A DNA stretch of 64,000 nucleotides from positions 8,927,501 to 8,991,500 of the forward strand of contig NC_092341.1 in assembly GCF_046630445.1 (NCBI RefSeq). Direction: 5' to 3'. The position numbers were made by a program, and so were the translations under genes. The notes under the pieces are model-generated. The model made no database searches and was not told the origin of the DNA. It saw nothing but the letters and a program-made list of their open reading frames with translations. This DNA is from Rutidosis leptorrhynchoides (Eukaryota; Streptophyta; Magnoliopsida; Asterales; Asteraceae). Positions 25,684-38,162 of this stretch are shown piece by piece. How positions within the stretch are numbered: the first letter of the stretch is position 1; each line of letters opens with the position of its first letter.

Positions 25684-26857
25684 AATACTTTGTTTAATAA
25701 TTACACCAGGTTATCGACTGCGTGTAACCCAAGGTTTTAATACTTTGTTATCAATTATGCCAAGTGTCCTTGTGCATAATTTCACCCCTGTTTTAATAAT
25801 TCTAGTGACAATTAATCCATTCCCGTGTCCGGTTAAATGAACAATTATTCGTACATATAATTACCCTGCCCATCGTGTCCGATCGAGTGTATATGGTTAT
25901 TTATAGGGACGTCCAATTGTAAATCTTTATATTAAAATTAACAAACTATCATTTAGTTAAACAAATATAAAGCCCATTAATAGCCCATAGTCTAATTTCC
26001 ACAAGTGTCGTTCTTTTGTCCAAACCCCAATTATGGTACAAAACTCAATTACCCAATTTTAGTATTTTTAGCCCAACATCATGATTACTTCGGATTAAAT
26101 AAGCATAATAACGGCTTAGCTACGAGACATTAATGAAAATAATATAAACATAACTTACAATGATTAAAAATAGTGTATCGTTACACGGACAGAATTTCGA
26201 CTTACACCCTTACAACATTCGCTAACATACCTTTATTATTAGGATTTAAAATTAAAATTAAAATTAAAATTAAAATATAAATATTTACGTATAGATAGAG
26301 AGATATGATATATGGATGAAATATGATGAACCAAACACGCGAATTTATAGGGCATGTGGGCTGGAAAAGTTGGCCATGCGATCGCATGGCCGTCGGTGAC
26401 AGCTCAAAATTTATTCAAAACGTGGGCTGCTTATTTATTTATTATATAATATAATATATATAATTAAATTTAATTATATATATATTATATTTTATTCTTG
26501 TACTCCGTTGACTTGTAATTTTTAGTCCGTTGCGTCGAGCGTTGAGAGTTGACTCTGGTCCCGGTTCCGGATTTTTGAACGTCCTTGCGTATAATTTAAT
26601 ATCTTGTACTTTGCGTTTTGAATCTTGTACTCTTGTAATTTTGAGACGTTTCTTATCAATAATTGGAACCTCTTTGATTGTACTTTGTACTTTTGAGCTT
26701 TTTGGTCGTTTGCGTCTTCAATTCGTCGAATCTGTCTTTTGTCTTCACCTTTTATTATTTTAACGAATATCACTTGTAAATAGGACAACTGCAACTAAAA
26801 GCTTGTCTTTCTTGAGGAATAATGCTATGAAATATATGTTCGTTTTTAGCATTATCA
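25684..26857 (-). repeat. 5' LTR of A, outer segment with AATAC duplication
   Basis: The segment starts with the right-hand copy of AATAC (25684-25688) and ends at the LTR start (minus strand TGATAATGC) at 26857. The two segments together give an LTR of about 1.92 kb, like the LTRs of B and C. It contains one palindrome (26372-26391) and a TATA box. Confidence 0.88.
26342..26391 (-). promoter_or_regulatory. A LTR promoter: palindrome plus TATA box
   Basis: A 20-bp perfect palindrome (GGC, CATGCGATCGCATG, GCC) lies at 26372-26391. On the minus strand it is followed by TATAAATT (26349-26342), with about 32 bp from palindrome centre to TATA. The partner palindrome seen 32 bp upstream in other copies is absent here. 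Confidence 0.65.
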
Positions 26858-27070
26858 TCCATAGTTTCCTTAGCTCTATCCCGCTTGAAAACCCATTTTG
26901 AAAGTGACACGCTCATGACTTCGTCGTAGTATTTTATGTATAATACTAATAATATTAATACCAATACTACTAATAATATTAGGATTAATAATAATAATTA
27001 ATAATAAAAAAAAAATTACGGTGTAATATAAGATCAGAGGAAGTGTGCAACAAATGAACCAAAACGTCGA

Positions 27071-27147
27071 ATTTTATAGACTTGAGCCACCAACTCACAC
27101 CATGCGATCGCATGGGAAATGTGAGGGGAAACCATGCGATCGCATGG
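27071..27147 (-). promoter_or_regulatory. D 3' LTR promoter: two CCATGCGATCGCATGG palindromes and TATA box
   Basis: Perfect 16-bp palindromes at 27100-27115 and 27132-27147, centres 32 bp apart. On the minus strand TATAAAAT follows (27078-27071), about 30 bp beyond the nearer centre. The 5' LTR repeats this at 57231-57307. The arrangement matches the Athila-type LTRs although the LTR sequences are otherwise unrelated. Confidence 0.75.
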
Positions 27148-27522
27148 CCCCTATTTCCAGCTCATGATCGTTTGTTGTTTAGCTTGTCCACATATTATTA
27201 TATAATATATATAATATATTTAATTTATATAATTAATTATATATTATATTAAATTCACGTACATAGTTGACTTGTAATTTTTGGTCCGATGACTCGTACG
27301 TTGTCACTCGATTTATGTCCCGGTTCCGGTTTACGCTTAGAAAACTAGTACCTTTTGTTACGCGACGTGTACCTTTATCAAAAATTAAACTTAATCATTG
27401 ATAAACTATGTCACTCGAAGTGTAGATTTAATCAATTAAGTGTTTTGGTTATTTGCTTCTATAAATCATCGTCTCGTAGTATATACATATACATATATAC
27501 ATTTTTATTTTGAAATAGTGTT

Positions 27523-27650
27523 TTACTGTAGCAAAGTTAATGTAGCAAAGTTTTTTGTTTTACTGTAGCAAATAGTGATTTTCGAAAACACTGTAGCTTT
27601 TCGGGTACTGTAGCAATTCGAAAATACTGTAGCAAATTAGTGTTTTACTG
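27523..27650. repeat. Cluster of ACTGTAGCA motifs in D LTR
   Basis: About six irregularly spaced copies of (T)ACTGTAGCAA lie between the TATA-proximal region and the TA microsatellite. The cluster is present also in the 5' LTR at 57694-57832. Confidence 0.8.
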
Positions 27651-27736
27651 GTTCATCTTAAACGTTTTAGTTAACTTATCTAGATATCAATCGAATCAAT
27701 AGTCGAATGTTACTATCGTTTACTAAATAACTTGAA

Positions 27737-27739
<3 letters not shown>

Positions 27740-27785
<46 letters not shown>
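27740..27785. repeat. (TA)n microsatellite in D 3' LTR
   Basis: About 46 bp of pure TA. The corresponding tract in the 5' LTR (57912-58104) is about 193 bp and compound. Confidence 0.95.
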
Positions 27786-27790
<5 letters not shown>

Positions 27791-27967
27791 TTAAGTTATA
27801 TATATATTGTTCGTGAATCTTCGAGAACAGTTAAAGAATAATTGATTACATGAATATAGTTCCAAAACTTTGCGACTCAATATTACAGACTTTGCTTATC
27901 GTGTTGAAAACATTAAATCATTTAAAGATAAAGTTTAAATTTGGTCAGAAATTTCTGGGTCGTCACA

Positions 27968-29096
27968 GTACCTACCCGTTAAAGAAATTTCGTCCCGAAA
28001 TTTGAGTGAGGTCGTCATGGCTAACAATAAAAATGTTTTCATGACGAATATGAGTTGATAATTAGAGTTTATCACCGTTGAATAATATGGATAAAACAAT
28101 CCAATTAATCGAAGCGTATGAGAGAAATTATCGTAAAAGAGTGAAATGAAGGAATATAGATTCGTCTTAATTTTTGACGTAGTAACGATTGATTTCCGGA
28201 ATTTAAGGAATAGAAAATCTTCATATTCTAAATAAGATTTGATTCTTCGGGAATTAAGGAGATTAAGATCTTCTTTAATTAAATGCTTAATCTGCCTCGA
28301 TTGCTATGTCTGATATTTCACTATAAATTGACCTCTTCCGTTTCATTTATTTTCACCACTCCTATAAGCTTCTTCCTTATTTCATACTTCCTAATAGATT
28401 TTGAAAATGCTTAATCAGTTCTGATTCTTGATATTTTCTTGGCTATCGTATCCTTCATTCTTCCTTTTCATCTGCCACCAGAGGAGGTTATTTTCTTCTA
28501 CTATTACCATGGGGTTATAGTGTTTTTCATTCTCCCGTGTCATTATATTGCTATACGCATTGATATACACGGTTTGTAATTTCGAGGTTTTTATTGGGCT
28601 TTTTATTCTCCATTATATTTCAGAGCTTCATGCTTTTGTTTTCTCTTCCCGACCTTAAGTCAAGCGGATAATGGTACAGAATTCGTAGTTATGCATTTCG
28701 GAATGAACATAGTCAATGTTCTAAGAAAGAAATTGTAATGGCATGGTCTTGATTTGTCAAATTACCAGAATACCCAAAAAAAGACCGAATCATCAAGAAA
28801 AATATTTTCTTGATATATTTAGAGGTTAAATAGAATGAAAGAGTTATGTAACATGGTTCATGATGAGGGTATGATCCGTGAATCTTTATCACGTTCCATT
28901 AGAAACTTAGCATGACTTACTGTAATATAATCACATTGATCAAGTGTCATTATATTATACTAACTCATGCTTCAATTCCCAACACTACTTCAAAAACATC
29001 CATTTTTCAAAATTTTCAAGATTTAGAAACTAAAATATTTTCTTTTATGATGTAATACAGATAGCGCAAAGAGATAAATGATTTCAGATAAGAATA
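27968..29096 (-). other. PPT and 3' interior of element D
   Basis: On the minus strand AACGGGTAGGTACTG ends at the LTR start and is the likely plus-strand priming region. The rest of the 1.1 kb is AT-rich with no ORF that I can support. Element C begins at 29097. Confidence 0.6.
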
Positions 29097-31044
29097 TGAT
29101 AATGCTAAAAACAAACATATATTTCATAGCATTATCCCTCAAGAAAGACAAGCTTTTAGTTGCAATTGTCCTATTTACAAGTGATATTCGTTTAAATAAT
29201 AAAAGGTGAAGACAAAAGACAGATTCGACAAATTGAAGACGCAAACGACCAAAAAGCTCAAAATAACAAAATACAATCAAAGAGGTTCCAATTATTGATA
29301 AGAAACGTCTCGAAATTACAAGAGTACAAGATTCAAAACGCAAAGTACCAGATATTAAATTGTACGCAAGGACGTTCGAAAATCCGGAACCGGGACCAGA
29401 GTCAACTCTCAACGCTCGACGCAACGGACTAAAAATTACAAGTCAACTATGCATATGAATATAATATAATATAATATATAATTAATTCTTAAAATTAATA
29501 TATATATTATATTATATTTAAATAAATGTCGGCAGAAGAAAACAACCAAATTTGGCTCTCCCCAGCTGGCCATGCGATCGCATGGCCTTGAAGGGTAAAG
29601 CTCATGCGATCGCATGAGCATCTTTTCCAGATCACAGGCCTATAAAAATCGAGCTTTGGTGTAACACAAAACACATCTTTTTCTATCTCAATATATCTAT
29701 ACATAATATTTATATTTATATTTTAATTTTAATTTTAATTTTAATTTTAAATCCTAATAATAAGGGTATGTTAGCAAATGTTGTAAGGGTGTAAGTCGCA
29801 ATTCTGTCCGTGTAACGCTACGCTATTTTTAATCATTGTAAGTTATGTTCAACCTTTTTAATTTAATGTCTCGTAGCTAAGTTATTATTATGCTTATTTA
29901 AAACGAAGTAATCATGATATTGGACTAATTACTAAAATTGGGTAATTGGGCTTTGTACCATAATTGGGGTTTGGACAAAAGAACGACACTTGTGGAAATT
30001 AGACTATGGGCTATTAATGGGCTTTATATTTGTTTAACTAAATGATAGTTTGTTAATTTTAATATAAAGATTTACAATTGGATGTCCCTATAAATAACCA
30101 TATACACTCAATCGGACACGATGGGTGGGGTATTTATATGTACGAATAATCGTTCATTTAACCGGACACGGGAATGGATTAATAGTCTATGGAATTATTA
30201 AAACAGGGGTGAAATTATGTACAAGGACACTTGGCATAATTGATAACAAAGTATTAAAACCTTGGGTTACACGCAGTCGATAACCTGGTGTAATTATTAA
30301 ACAAAGTAATAAAACCTTGTTACAGTTTAAGTCCCCAATTAGTTGGAATATTTAACTTCGGGTATAAGGATAATTTGAGGAGGACACTTGCACTTTATAT
30401 TTATGACTGATGGACTGTTATGGACAAAACCAGACGGACATATTAAATAATCCAGGACAAAGGACAATTAACCCATGGGCATAAAAATAAAATCAACACG
30501 TCAAACATCATGATTACGGAAGTTTAAATAAGCATAATTATTTTATTTCATATTTAATTTCCTTTATTTTGTATTTAATTGCACTTTTAATTATCGTACT
30601 TTTTAATTATCGCAAGTTTATTTTATCGCACTTTTATTTATCGCAATTTCATTATCGTTATTTACTTTACGCTTTAAATTAAGTCTTGTATTTATTTTTA
30701 ATTTTTGTTTTAACTGCGACTAAAGTTTTAAAATCGACAAACCGGTCATTAAACGGTAAAAACCCCCCTTTATAATAATAATATTACTTATATATATATT
30801 TGTATTTTTATAAAATAAAACTAATATAGCGTTAAGCTTTGATTAAAAGATTCCCTGTGGAACGAACCGGACTTACTAAAAACTACACTACTGTACGATT
30901 AGGTACACTGCCTATAAGTGTTGTAGCAAGGTTTAAGTATATCCATTCTCTAAATAAATAAATATCTTGTGTAAAATTGTATCGTATTTAATAGTTTTTT
31001 TTAGTAAAATTTAAGCTATTTTATATACACCTCGCATAACATCA
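29097..31044 (+). repeat. 5' LTR of element C
   Basis: 1948 bp from TGATAATGC to ACATCA. It includes AATTTT repeats near 29725, TTATCGCA repeats near 30590-30660 and the promoter region at 29568-29648. Confidence 0.95.
29568..29648 (+). promoter_or_regulatory. C 5' LTR promoter: two perfect 20-bp palindromes and TATA box
   Basis: CATGCGATCGCATG extended by GGC/GCC (29568-29587) and by GCT/AGC (29600-29619); centres 32 bp apart. TATAAAAA follows at 29641-29648, so transcription probably starts near 29670. The 3' LTR has the same block at 41897-41977. Confidence 0.78.
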
Positions 31045-31052
31045 AGTATTTT

Positions 31053-31070
31053 TGGCGCCGCTGCCGGGGA
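31053..31070 (+). other. Primer binding site of C, tRNA-Asp type
   Basis: TGGCGCCGCTGCCGGGGA, eight bases after the LTR end. Confidence 0.93.
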
Positions 31071-32561
31071 ACTCAATTTCTTGCTTAAACGCCGGAAGCG
31101 CAACGCTAATATAAAAAAAAGATTTTTATTTTTAGTTTACTTTTATAAAAAAATATGTTTTTGTAAAAATACGTTTTAAATATTCGAAAACATAAAAAGA
31201 AAACAAAAATATAAATATTTTTAAGAGTTTGTTAAATATTTAAGTTTTGTAAAGTTTCTTTATTTTTATTTTATAAAAATATAAGTTTTATTTAAATATT
31301 TTGTTTAAAACATAAAATTAAGAAAATCGAAAAAAATAAAAAAAATATATATAAATCTATTTTTAAGATTTTTATAAAATTATAAAGTATTTCTATTTTA
31401 GTTTTTAGATATAAGTTTTTATTATATAAATACTTTTATTAAAACAGAAAATATAAAACAATTAAATAAAAAAAAATGCGTCGAATTTAAATCAGCCTGT
31501 CATCTGAAATTTGGAACCCCGCGACTCGCGGAGTTTTCCAGCTTCGGGCACCGCAACTCGCGGAGCCGCCCTGACACACGTGACCAGAAACCCTAATCGC
31601 AATTAATACGTGGTAATTATTATTTTTATTAACTTTAAACCTAATTAGGTTATATATATTATATTATTTAGTTTAGTTATTTTATTATTTGTATTATTTA
31701 GTTTAATTAGTTTAATTAATTTATAAAATTAATAGTTTTATAAAATAAATAATATAAAAATAATATTTTTATAAAAATTGTAATTTTTGCAACTTTTAGT
31801 ATATTTTTATAATTTGTTCCTTTTTATTCATTTTAGCGTAATTTTTTTATTTTTCGCTCATTTTTAGTTTTAAAATATAGTTTTTGCCATAGTTATTTTT
31901 ATTTATAGATTTTTAGGCCTTGCCGTAAAATCCCTTAAGTGCTTTTTCTTTAGACTAAGATTAAAGTGCTTTAGAATTTTGCGACGTCTTTTTAAGTTTT
32001 AGTACCTTTTTAAGATATTGCCATTTGGGATATAGTTTTTCCTGTAAGCTTTAATATTTTTAGACGCCTTTTACCTATGTATCAATTATCATTCCAATTA
32101 GTAATCTCAATTTGCGATTATAATTTTAAGTTAGTGGTAGTAATAAGGTTGGGTTAATCGAGTGTTTTTAAGTTCTATAAGTCATTTTTTTTTCTTTCGT
32201 ATTTTTCGACGCCTTTTCTTTTTCGACGCGCTCTTTTTCTTTCTTATTTCTCGCAATTCTAGTTTTAGGACATAGATTTTTATTCTACTTCTTATCTAAA
32301 TTTCTTAAAATTACGAAAATTTATTTTAAGTGGTTAAATTGATAGACATCAAAATTTTCTGGTTCGTAGTAATAGTTGGATTTGTACGTGGACCGGGTTA
32401 TTGGAGCCAAACAGTCCTCAATTATATTGAGACCAAACGAATCCTGCCCCTCTGCTGCATCTTTTGGCTATTCGAAACGTGGGCAAAATCAGAAAAGTCT
32501 ATTAATTGGATAACTTATATAATTTTTCTTTCCTTTCAAAAACTAATAGGATATTCAGTGA
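31071..32561 (+). other. Untranslated leader of element C
   Basis: AT-rich leader with a palindrome pair at 31519-31563 and a well-conserved last 230 bp. The open stretch at 32330-32614 begins with GTG, not ATG, and is judged non-coding. No other gene is visible. Confidence 0.7.
31519..31563. promoter_or_regulatory. Pair of CCGCGACTCGCGG-type palindromes in C leader
   Basis: CCGCGACTCGCGG at 31519-31531 and CCGCAACTCGCGG (one change) at 31551-31563, centres 32 bp apart. C's own LTRs carry the other palindrome, CATGCGATCGCATG. Confidence 0.82.
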
Positions 32562-35500
32562 ATGCACCGAGCAAGACGTTCACCACCTTTTGTACGTTCA
32601 CCACCTGTAACTAGATCAAGACATTTAGCAAATATTACCGCCGTTGATTTTTCTTTAGAATCGTCATCTAGTCGACCAAGTACTCCAATTTAAATTTCCG
32701 ATAATCCATTTTTTGAACCCGACCTCACAATTGAGAATCCGGAGAATATTCAGGGACAATTCATAGATCCTGAACCATTAATTTTTCCTCCGGAACCACC
32801 AATCATTCAAACAGAGATTGTTGAGGAACGAACCATTAAATCAGAATCCTCTAGTGATTCCGATTCAACAAATTCAATTATGGAGAATCTGGAACCTTTA
32901 AGTATGGAAGACCGAATGAGAGCTAAACGTACTGGCCAATGTCACGCAATTACTCATCCAGACATTAATGCGCCAGATTATGAAATCAAAGGACAAATTC
33001 TACATATGGTGACTAATCAATGCCAATTTAGTGGTGCGCCAAAGGAAGATCCAAACGAACATCTTCGTACCTTTAATAGGATCTGCACACTATTTAAAAT
33101 CCGAGAAGTTGAGGATGAACAGATATATCTCATGTTATTTCCCTGGACTTTAAAGGGAGAAGCCAAAGATTGGTTGGAATCGTTACCTGAAGGGGCGATT
33201 GATACATGGGACGTTTTAGTTGAAAAATTTCTTAAACAATTCTTTCCGGCATCTAAAGCCGTAAGACTTCAAGGGGAAATTGTTACGTTCACACAGAAAC
33301 CAAATGAAACTCTATATGAGGCATGGACCAGATTTGGAAAGTTATTGTGAGGATGTCCGCAACATGGTTTAGACACTTGTCAAATAGTACAAATATTCTA
33401 CCAAGGATGTGACATCACTACAAGGAAAGACATAGATATAGCAGCTGGTGGTTCCATTATGAAGAAAACAGAAACTGATGCTTACAAAATTATTGATAAC
33501 ACTGCTTCCCACTCACATGAGTGGCACCAAGAAAAAGATATCGTTAGATCATCTAAAGTAGCTAGAGCCGATTCTAGCCATGACTTAGATTCCATTTCCG
33601 CAAAGATAGATGCTGTCGAGAGACGAATGGAAAAGATGACTAAGGATATACACTCAATACGAATTAGTTGTGAGCAGTGTGGAGGACCACATTTGACAAA
33701 AGATTGTCTTAGTATTGAGCTAACAATGGAACAAAGGGAGAATATTTCATACATAAACCAAAGGCCTGGAAATAATTATCAGAATAATTATCAACCGCCA
33801 AGACCAATTTACAATCAAAACCAGAACTATAACCGAAATATTCCATACAACAACCAACAAGGTCCTAGTAATCAACAAGTATCCAACAATACTTACAACC
33901 AGCAAAGACCTAATTTTCAAAACAAACCACCACAAACCGATGATAAAAAGCCAAATTTAGAAGATATGATGACGAAGCTAGTTGAAACTAAAACGCAGTT
34001 TTTCACATCTCAGAAACAAACTAATGAACAAAATGCTCGAGCATTTAGAAATCAACAAGCTTCTATTCAAAATCTGGAACAAGAAGTAAGTAACCTAGCA
34101 AGGTTAATAGGTGAAAGAAAACCGGGAAGTTTACCTAGTGATACAAATGCTAACCCCCGGAATGAAACAGCTAAAGCCATTACCACAAGAAGTGGTACAA
34201 CACTTAAACCACCTGAAATACCTGTAACTTCTGATGAAGCTATTCCTACTTCACAAGAACCACAACCTGAGCAAGATAAGGAAACAGAACCGATAGTTGA
34301 AAAGGTTAATGAAGATAACACAGTTAAGGCTAAACCTTATGTTAAACCATACCAACCACCACTTCCTTACCCAAGTAAAATGAAAAAAGAAAAACTTGAA
34401 GCCGAGCAATCCAAATTCTTGGATATGTTTAAACAAATAAATGTCAATCTTCCTTTCATTGATGTGATTTTAGGAATGCCTAGATATGCTAAATTTCTGA
34501 AAGATCTAATCTCAAATAGAAAGAAAATGGAAGAACTCTCGGCCGTTACTATGAATGCTAATTGTTCAGCAGTGCTGTTGAATAAGATACCAGAAAAATT
34601 ATCTGATTCAGGAAGTTTCACAATTCCATGTTTTCTGGGAAGTCTTAGTTCAATAGAAGTATTAGCAGACTTAGGTGCTAGTATAAATTTAATGCCGTAT
34701 TCATTATACGCTAAACTAGACCTTAGAGAATTGAAACCAACAAGAATAAGTATACAACTAGCCGATCGATCAATAAAATATCCTAGAGGGATAATGGAGA
34801 ACATGCTAGTTAAAGTTGGTACTTTAGTATTTTCAGTAGATTTTGTTGCTCTAGACATGGAAGAAGATTCTCAAGTTCCTCTCATATTAGGAAGACCATT
34901 CTTAAACACGGCTAAAGCAATGATAGACGTGTTTGGTAAAAAACTGACCCTAAGTATAGAGGACGAGAGTGTTACCTTTTCAGTTGATAGAGCAATGCAA
35001 CAACCGCAATCTGCAGATGATACATGCTATTATATTCAAACTATAGATTCACATGCAGAATTATTAGAAGAATTTCCAGAATTACAAGGAACAGGAGAAT
35101 GTTCTTTAGGAGAAGGAACTGAACCAATTGATGAAGCTGAAATGTTAGCTACACTAATGGCTAATGGATATGAACCAACAACAGAAGAAATTCAAATGCT
35201 AAAAGAAGAAGACGGATATCGATACAAATCATCGATAGAAGAACCTCCGAAATTAGAGTTAAAGCCACTTCCAAACCATTTGGAATACGCTTATTTACAT
35301 GGTGAATCTGAATTACCTGTAACAATATCGTCTACTCTTACTAAAAATGAGAAATCACAACTCATTTATGTGTTGAAAGCTCATAAACCAGCCATTGCAT
35401 GGAAGATTCATGATATTAAAGGAATAAGTCCTTCGTATTGCACACATAAAATCCTTATGGAAGAAGGTCATAAAACGTATGTGCAACGCCAACGAAGACT

Positions 35501-38162
35501 AAATCCTAATATGCAAGATATTGTTAAAAAAGAAATAATTAAACTGCTAGATGCAGGTTTAATTTATCCAATTTCTGATAGTCCATGGGTAAGCCCAGTT
35601 CAATGCGTGCCTAAGAAGGGTGGCATGACTGTCATTACAAATGAGAAAAATGAGCTTATTCCTACTAGGACTGTAACAGGATGGCGTGTATGTATTGATT
35701 ATAGGAAATTAAATGACGCCACCAGAAAAGATCACTTTCCCTTACCTTTTATTGATCAAATGTTGGAAAGATTAGCCGGAAATAGTTACTATTGTTTTCT
35801 TGATGGTTTTTTCGGATATTTTCAAATTCCAATAGCACCCGAAGATCAAGAGAAAACCACATTCACGTGCCCTTATGGTACTTTTGCTTACAAACGCATG
35901 CCATTTGGACTTTGCAACGCCCCTGCAACCTTTCAAAGGTGCATGATGGCGATTTTTCACGACATGATAGAAGAATGCATGGAAGTTTTCATGGATGACT
36001 TTTCAGTCTTCGGTGATACATTTGAAACATGTGTAGTTAATCTTGAACGAATGCTTATTAGATGCGAACAATCAAATCTAGTACTTAATTGGGAGAAATG
36101 CCATTTCATGGTTAAAGAAGGCATCGTTCTTGGTCATAAAATTTCAAAGGAAGGAATTGAAGTGGATAGAGCTAAAGTAGATGTAATTGCTAAACTTCCA
36201 CATCCCACCAATGTTAGAGGAGTTAGGAGTTTTCTAGGGCATGCCGGTTTTTACCGACGTTTCATTAAAGATTTTTCTAAAATTGCCACTCCTATGAATA
36301 AACTCCTAGAAAAGGATGCTCCATTCATCTTTTCAGAGGAATGTATCAAATCTTTTAATATTCTTAAAGAGAAACTCACTAATGCGCCGATCATGATAAC
36401 ACCAAATTGGAATCTACCGTTTGAACTAATGTGCGATGCAAGTGATTTTGCAATGGGAGCCGTTTTAGGACAAAGGATTGAAAAACGATTTCAACCTATA
36501 TATTATGCTAGTAAGATGTTACAAGGAGCACAAACGAATTACACAACTACTGAAAAAGAACTCCTTGCTATTGTCTTTGCTTTTGACAAATTTCGTTCAT
36601 ATCTCGTTCTAGCTAAAACGGTGGTCTATACCGACCATTCTGCTCTTAGATACCTATTTTCGAAACAAGATGCTAAACCAAGATTAATCCGTTGGATCTT
36701 ACACTTACAAGAGTTCGATATTGAAATCCGAGATAAAAGAGGAGCAGAAAATCTCGCCGCTGATCATCTTTCTCGTCTTGAAAATCCCGAATTAGAAGTT
36801 CTAAATGAATCGGCCATACAAGACAACTTTCCTGATGAATATCTATTGAAGATAGATTATAATGAAATTCCATAGTTTGCAGACTATGCAAAATATTTAG
36901 TATGTGGATTCCTTGAAAAAGGATTATCGTACCAAAAACGAAAGAAATTTTTCAGTGGTATAAAACACTATTTCTGGGAAGATCCACATTTGTTTAAAAG
37001 TTGTCCCGATGGAATAATACGCCAATGTGTATTCGGAGATGAAGCTAGTAAAATTTTAAACCATTGTCACACAGGACCAACAGGAGGGCATTATGGGCCT
37101 CAACTAACAGCAAGAAAAATTTATGATGCTGGATTCTATTGGCCTACAATTTACAAAGACGCACACCTTCTTTGCAAATCCTGTGATGCTTGTCAAAGGG
37201 CCGAAAAAATAAGTCAAGGTGATGAAATGCCACAAAATGTCATTCAAGTATGTGAAGTATTTGACATTTGGGGTATTGACTTTATGAGTCCATTTTCAAA
37301 ATCTCATAATAATCTATATATTCTCGTAGCCATTGATTATGTATCTAAATGGGCGGAAGCACAAGCTCTCCCAACTAACGATGCACGAGTTGTAGTCAAC
37401 TTTTTAAAACGTCTTTTTGCAAGGTTTGGAACACCGAAAGCTTGAATAAGTGATCGGGGAACTCATTTTTGTAATAATCAACTTGAGAAAGTTCTTAAAA
37501 GATATGGAGTAACTCATAAAATCTCCACTGCTTATCATCCACAAACAAGTGGACAAGTTGAAAATACCAACCGAGCTTTAAAACGTATTCTAGAAAAAAC
37601 CGTAGGATCAAATCCGAAGAAATGGTCTATTAAATTGGAGGATGCACTCTGGGCTTTTAGAACAGCCTACAAAACTCCAATTGGAACCACACCTTTTAGA
37701 CTCGTTTATAGAAAAGCATGTCATCTTCCAGTAGAAATTGAACACAAAGCATTTTGGGCTTTGAAGACATGTAATCTTGATTTACATGAAGCCGGACGTC
37801 TACGATTAAGTCAACTAAACGAATTAGAATAATTAAGACATGAAGCATACGAAAATTCGTTAATCTATAAAGAAAGAACGAAGAAATGGCATGATAAAAG
37901 AATCAGAAGTTCAAAAGAATTCAAAGAATGAGACAGAGTTCTTCTTTTCAATTCACGATTCAAGCTATTTCCTGGAAAATTGAAATCAAGATGGTTTGGA
38001 CCATTCATAGTCAAAAGAGTTTTCCCATACGGAATGATAGAATTAATAAATTCAAATGGAATTGAATTTAAAGTTAATGGTCACAGAGTTAAACACTACA
38101 TAGATAGTCCGATGGAAGTCGACAACGAAGTTAATCACAATTTTGATACCACAGCTAACTAA
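32562..38162 (+). pseudogene. gag-pol of Athila-type C, six internal stops
   Basis: A 5601-bp frame (1866 codons plus stop), colinear with B. Capsid-like gag domain at codons ~150-265, zinc knuckle CEQCGGPHLTKDC at ~370, protease DLGAS at ~703, RT with FMDDFSVFG at ~1144, RNase H CDASDF at ~1292, integrase finger ~1490-1545 and catalytic core from ~1573 with its three acidic residues present. Stops are TAA 32691, TGA 33348, TAG 36873, TGA 37443, TAA 37830 and TGA 37929. None is shared with B. The longest open stretch (33351-36872) covers knuckle through RNase H. RT has phenylalanine where B has serine just after LDGF. The final TAA overlaps a PPT-like motif. Confidence 0.94.

Larger units (their letters stand above)
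4209..26857 (-). mobile_element. Athila-type Ty3/gypsy element A (5' part), carrying E1, element B and a MITE
   Basis: Visible parts, read on the minus strand, are: 5' LTR (26857-25689 joined to 8602-7852 across element B), primer site 7843-7826, leader to 6188, and gag 6187-4209, where E1 interrupts it. Polymerase and 3' LTR lie beyond the left edge. A sits in the 3' LTR of element D: the sequence beginning TCCATAGTTTCC at 26858 is contiguous with the D LTR, as the uninterrupted copy at 57012 shows. TCCAT is the expected right-hand target duplication; its partner is out of view. Confidence 0.85.
26858..27967 (-). repeat. 3' LTR of D, 5'-proximal part
   Basis: Matches 57012-58264 of the 5' LTR closely. 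It ends at TGTGACGACC (minus strand) at 27967. It contains the paired palindromes, TATA box, a cluster of ACTGTAGCA motifs (27523-27650) and a 46-bp TA tract. The rest of this LTR is displaced by element A beyond the window. Confidence 0.92.

Noticed and set aside
32330..32614. Open frame just before gag, also at 6210-6419 and 22022-22303
   Set aside because: It begins with GTG and has no ATG. Conservation is of the DNA leader in general, so I treat it as non-coding.
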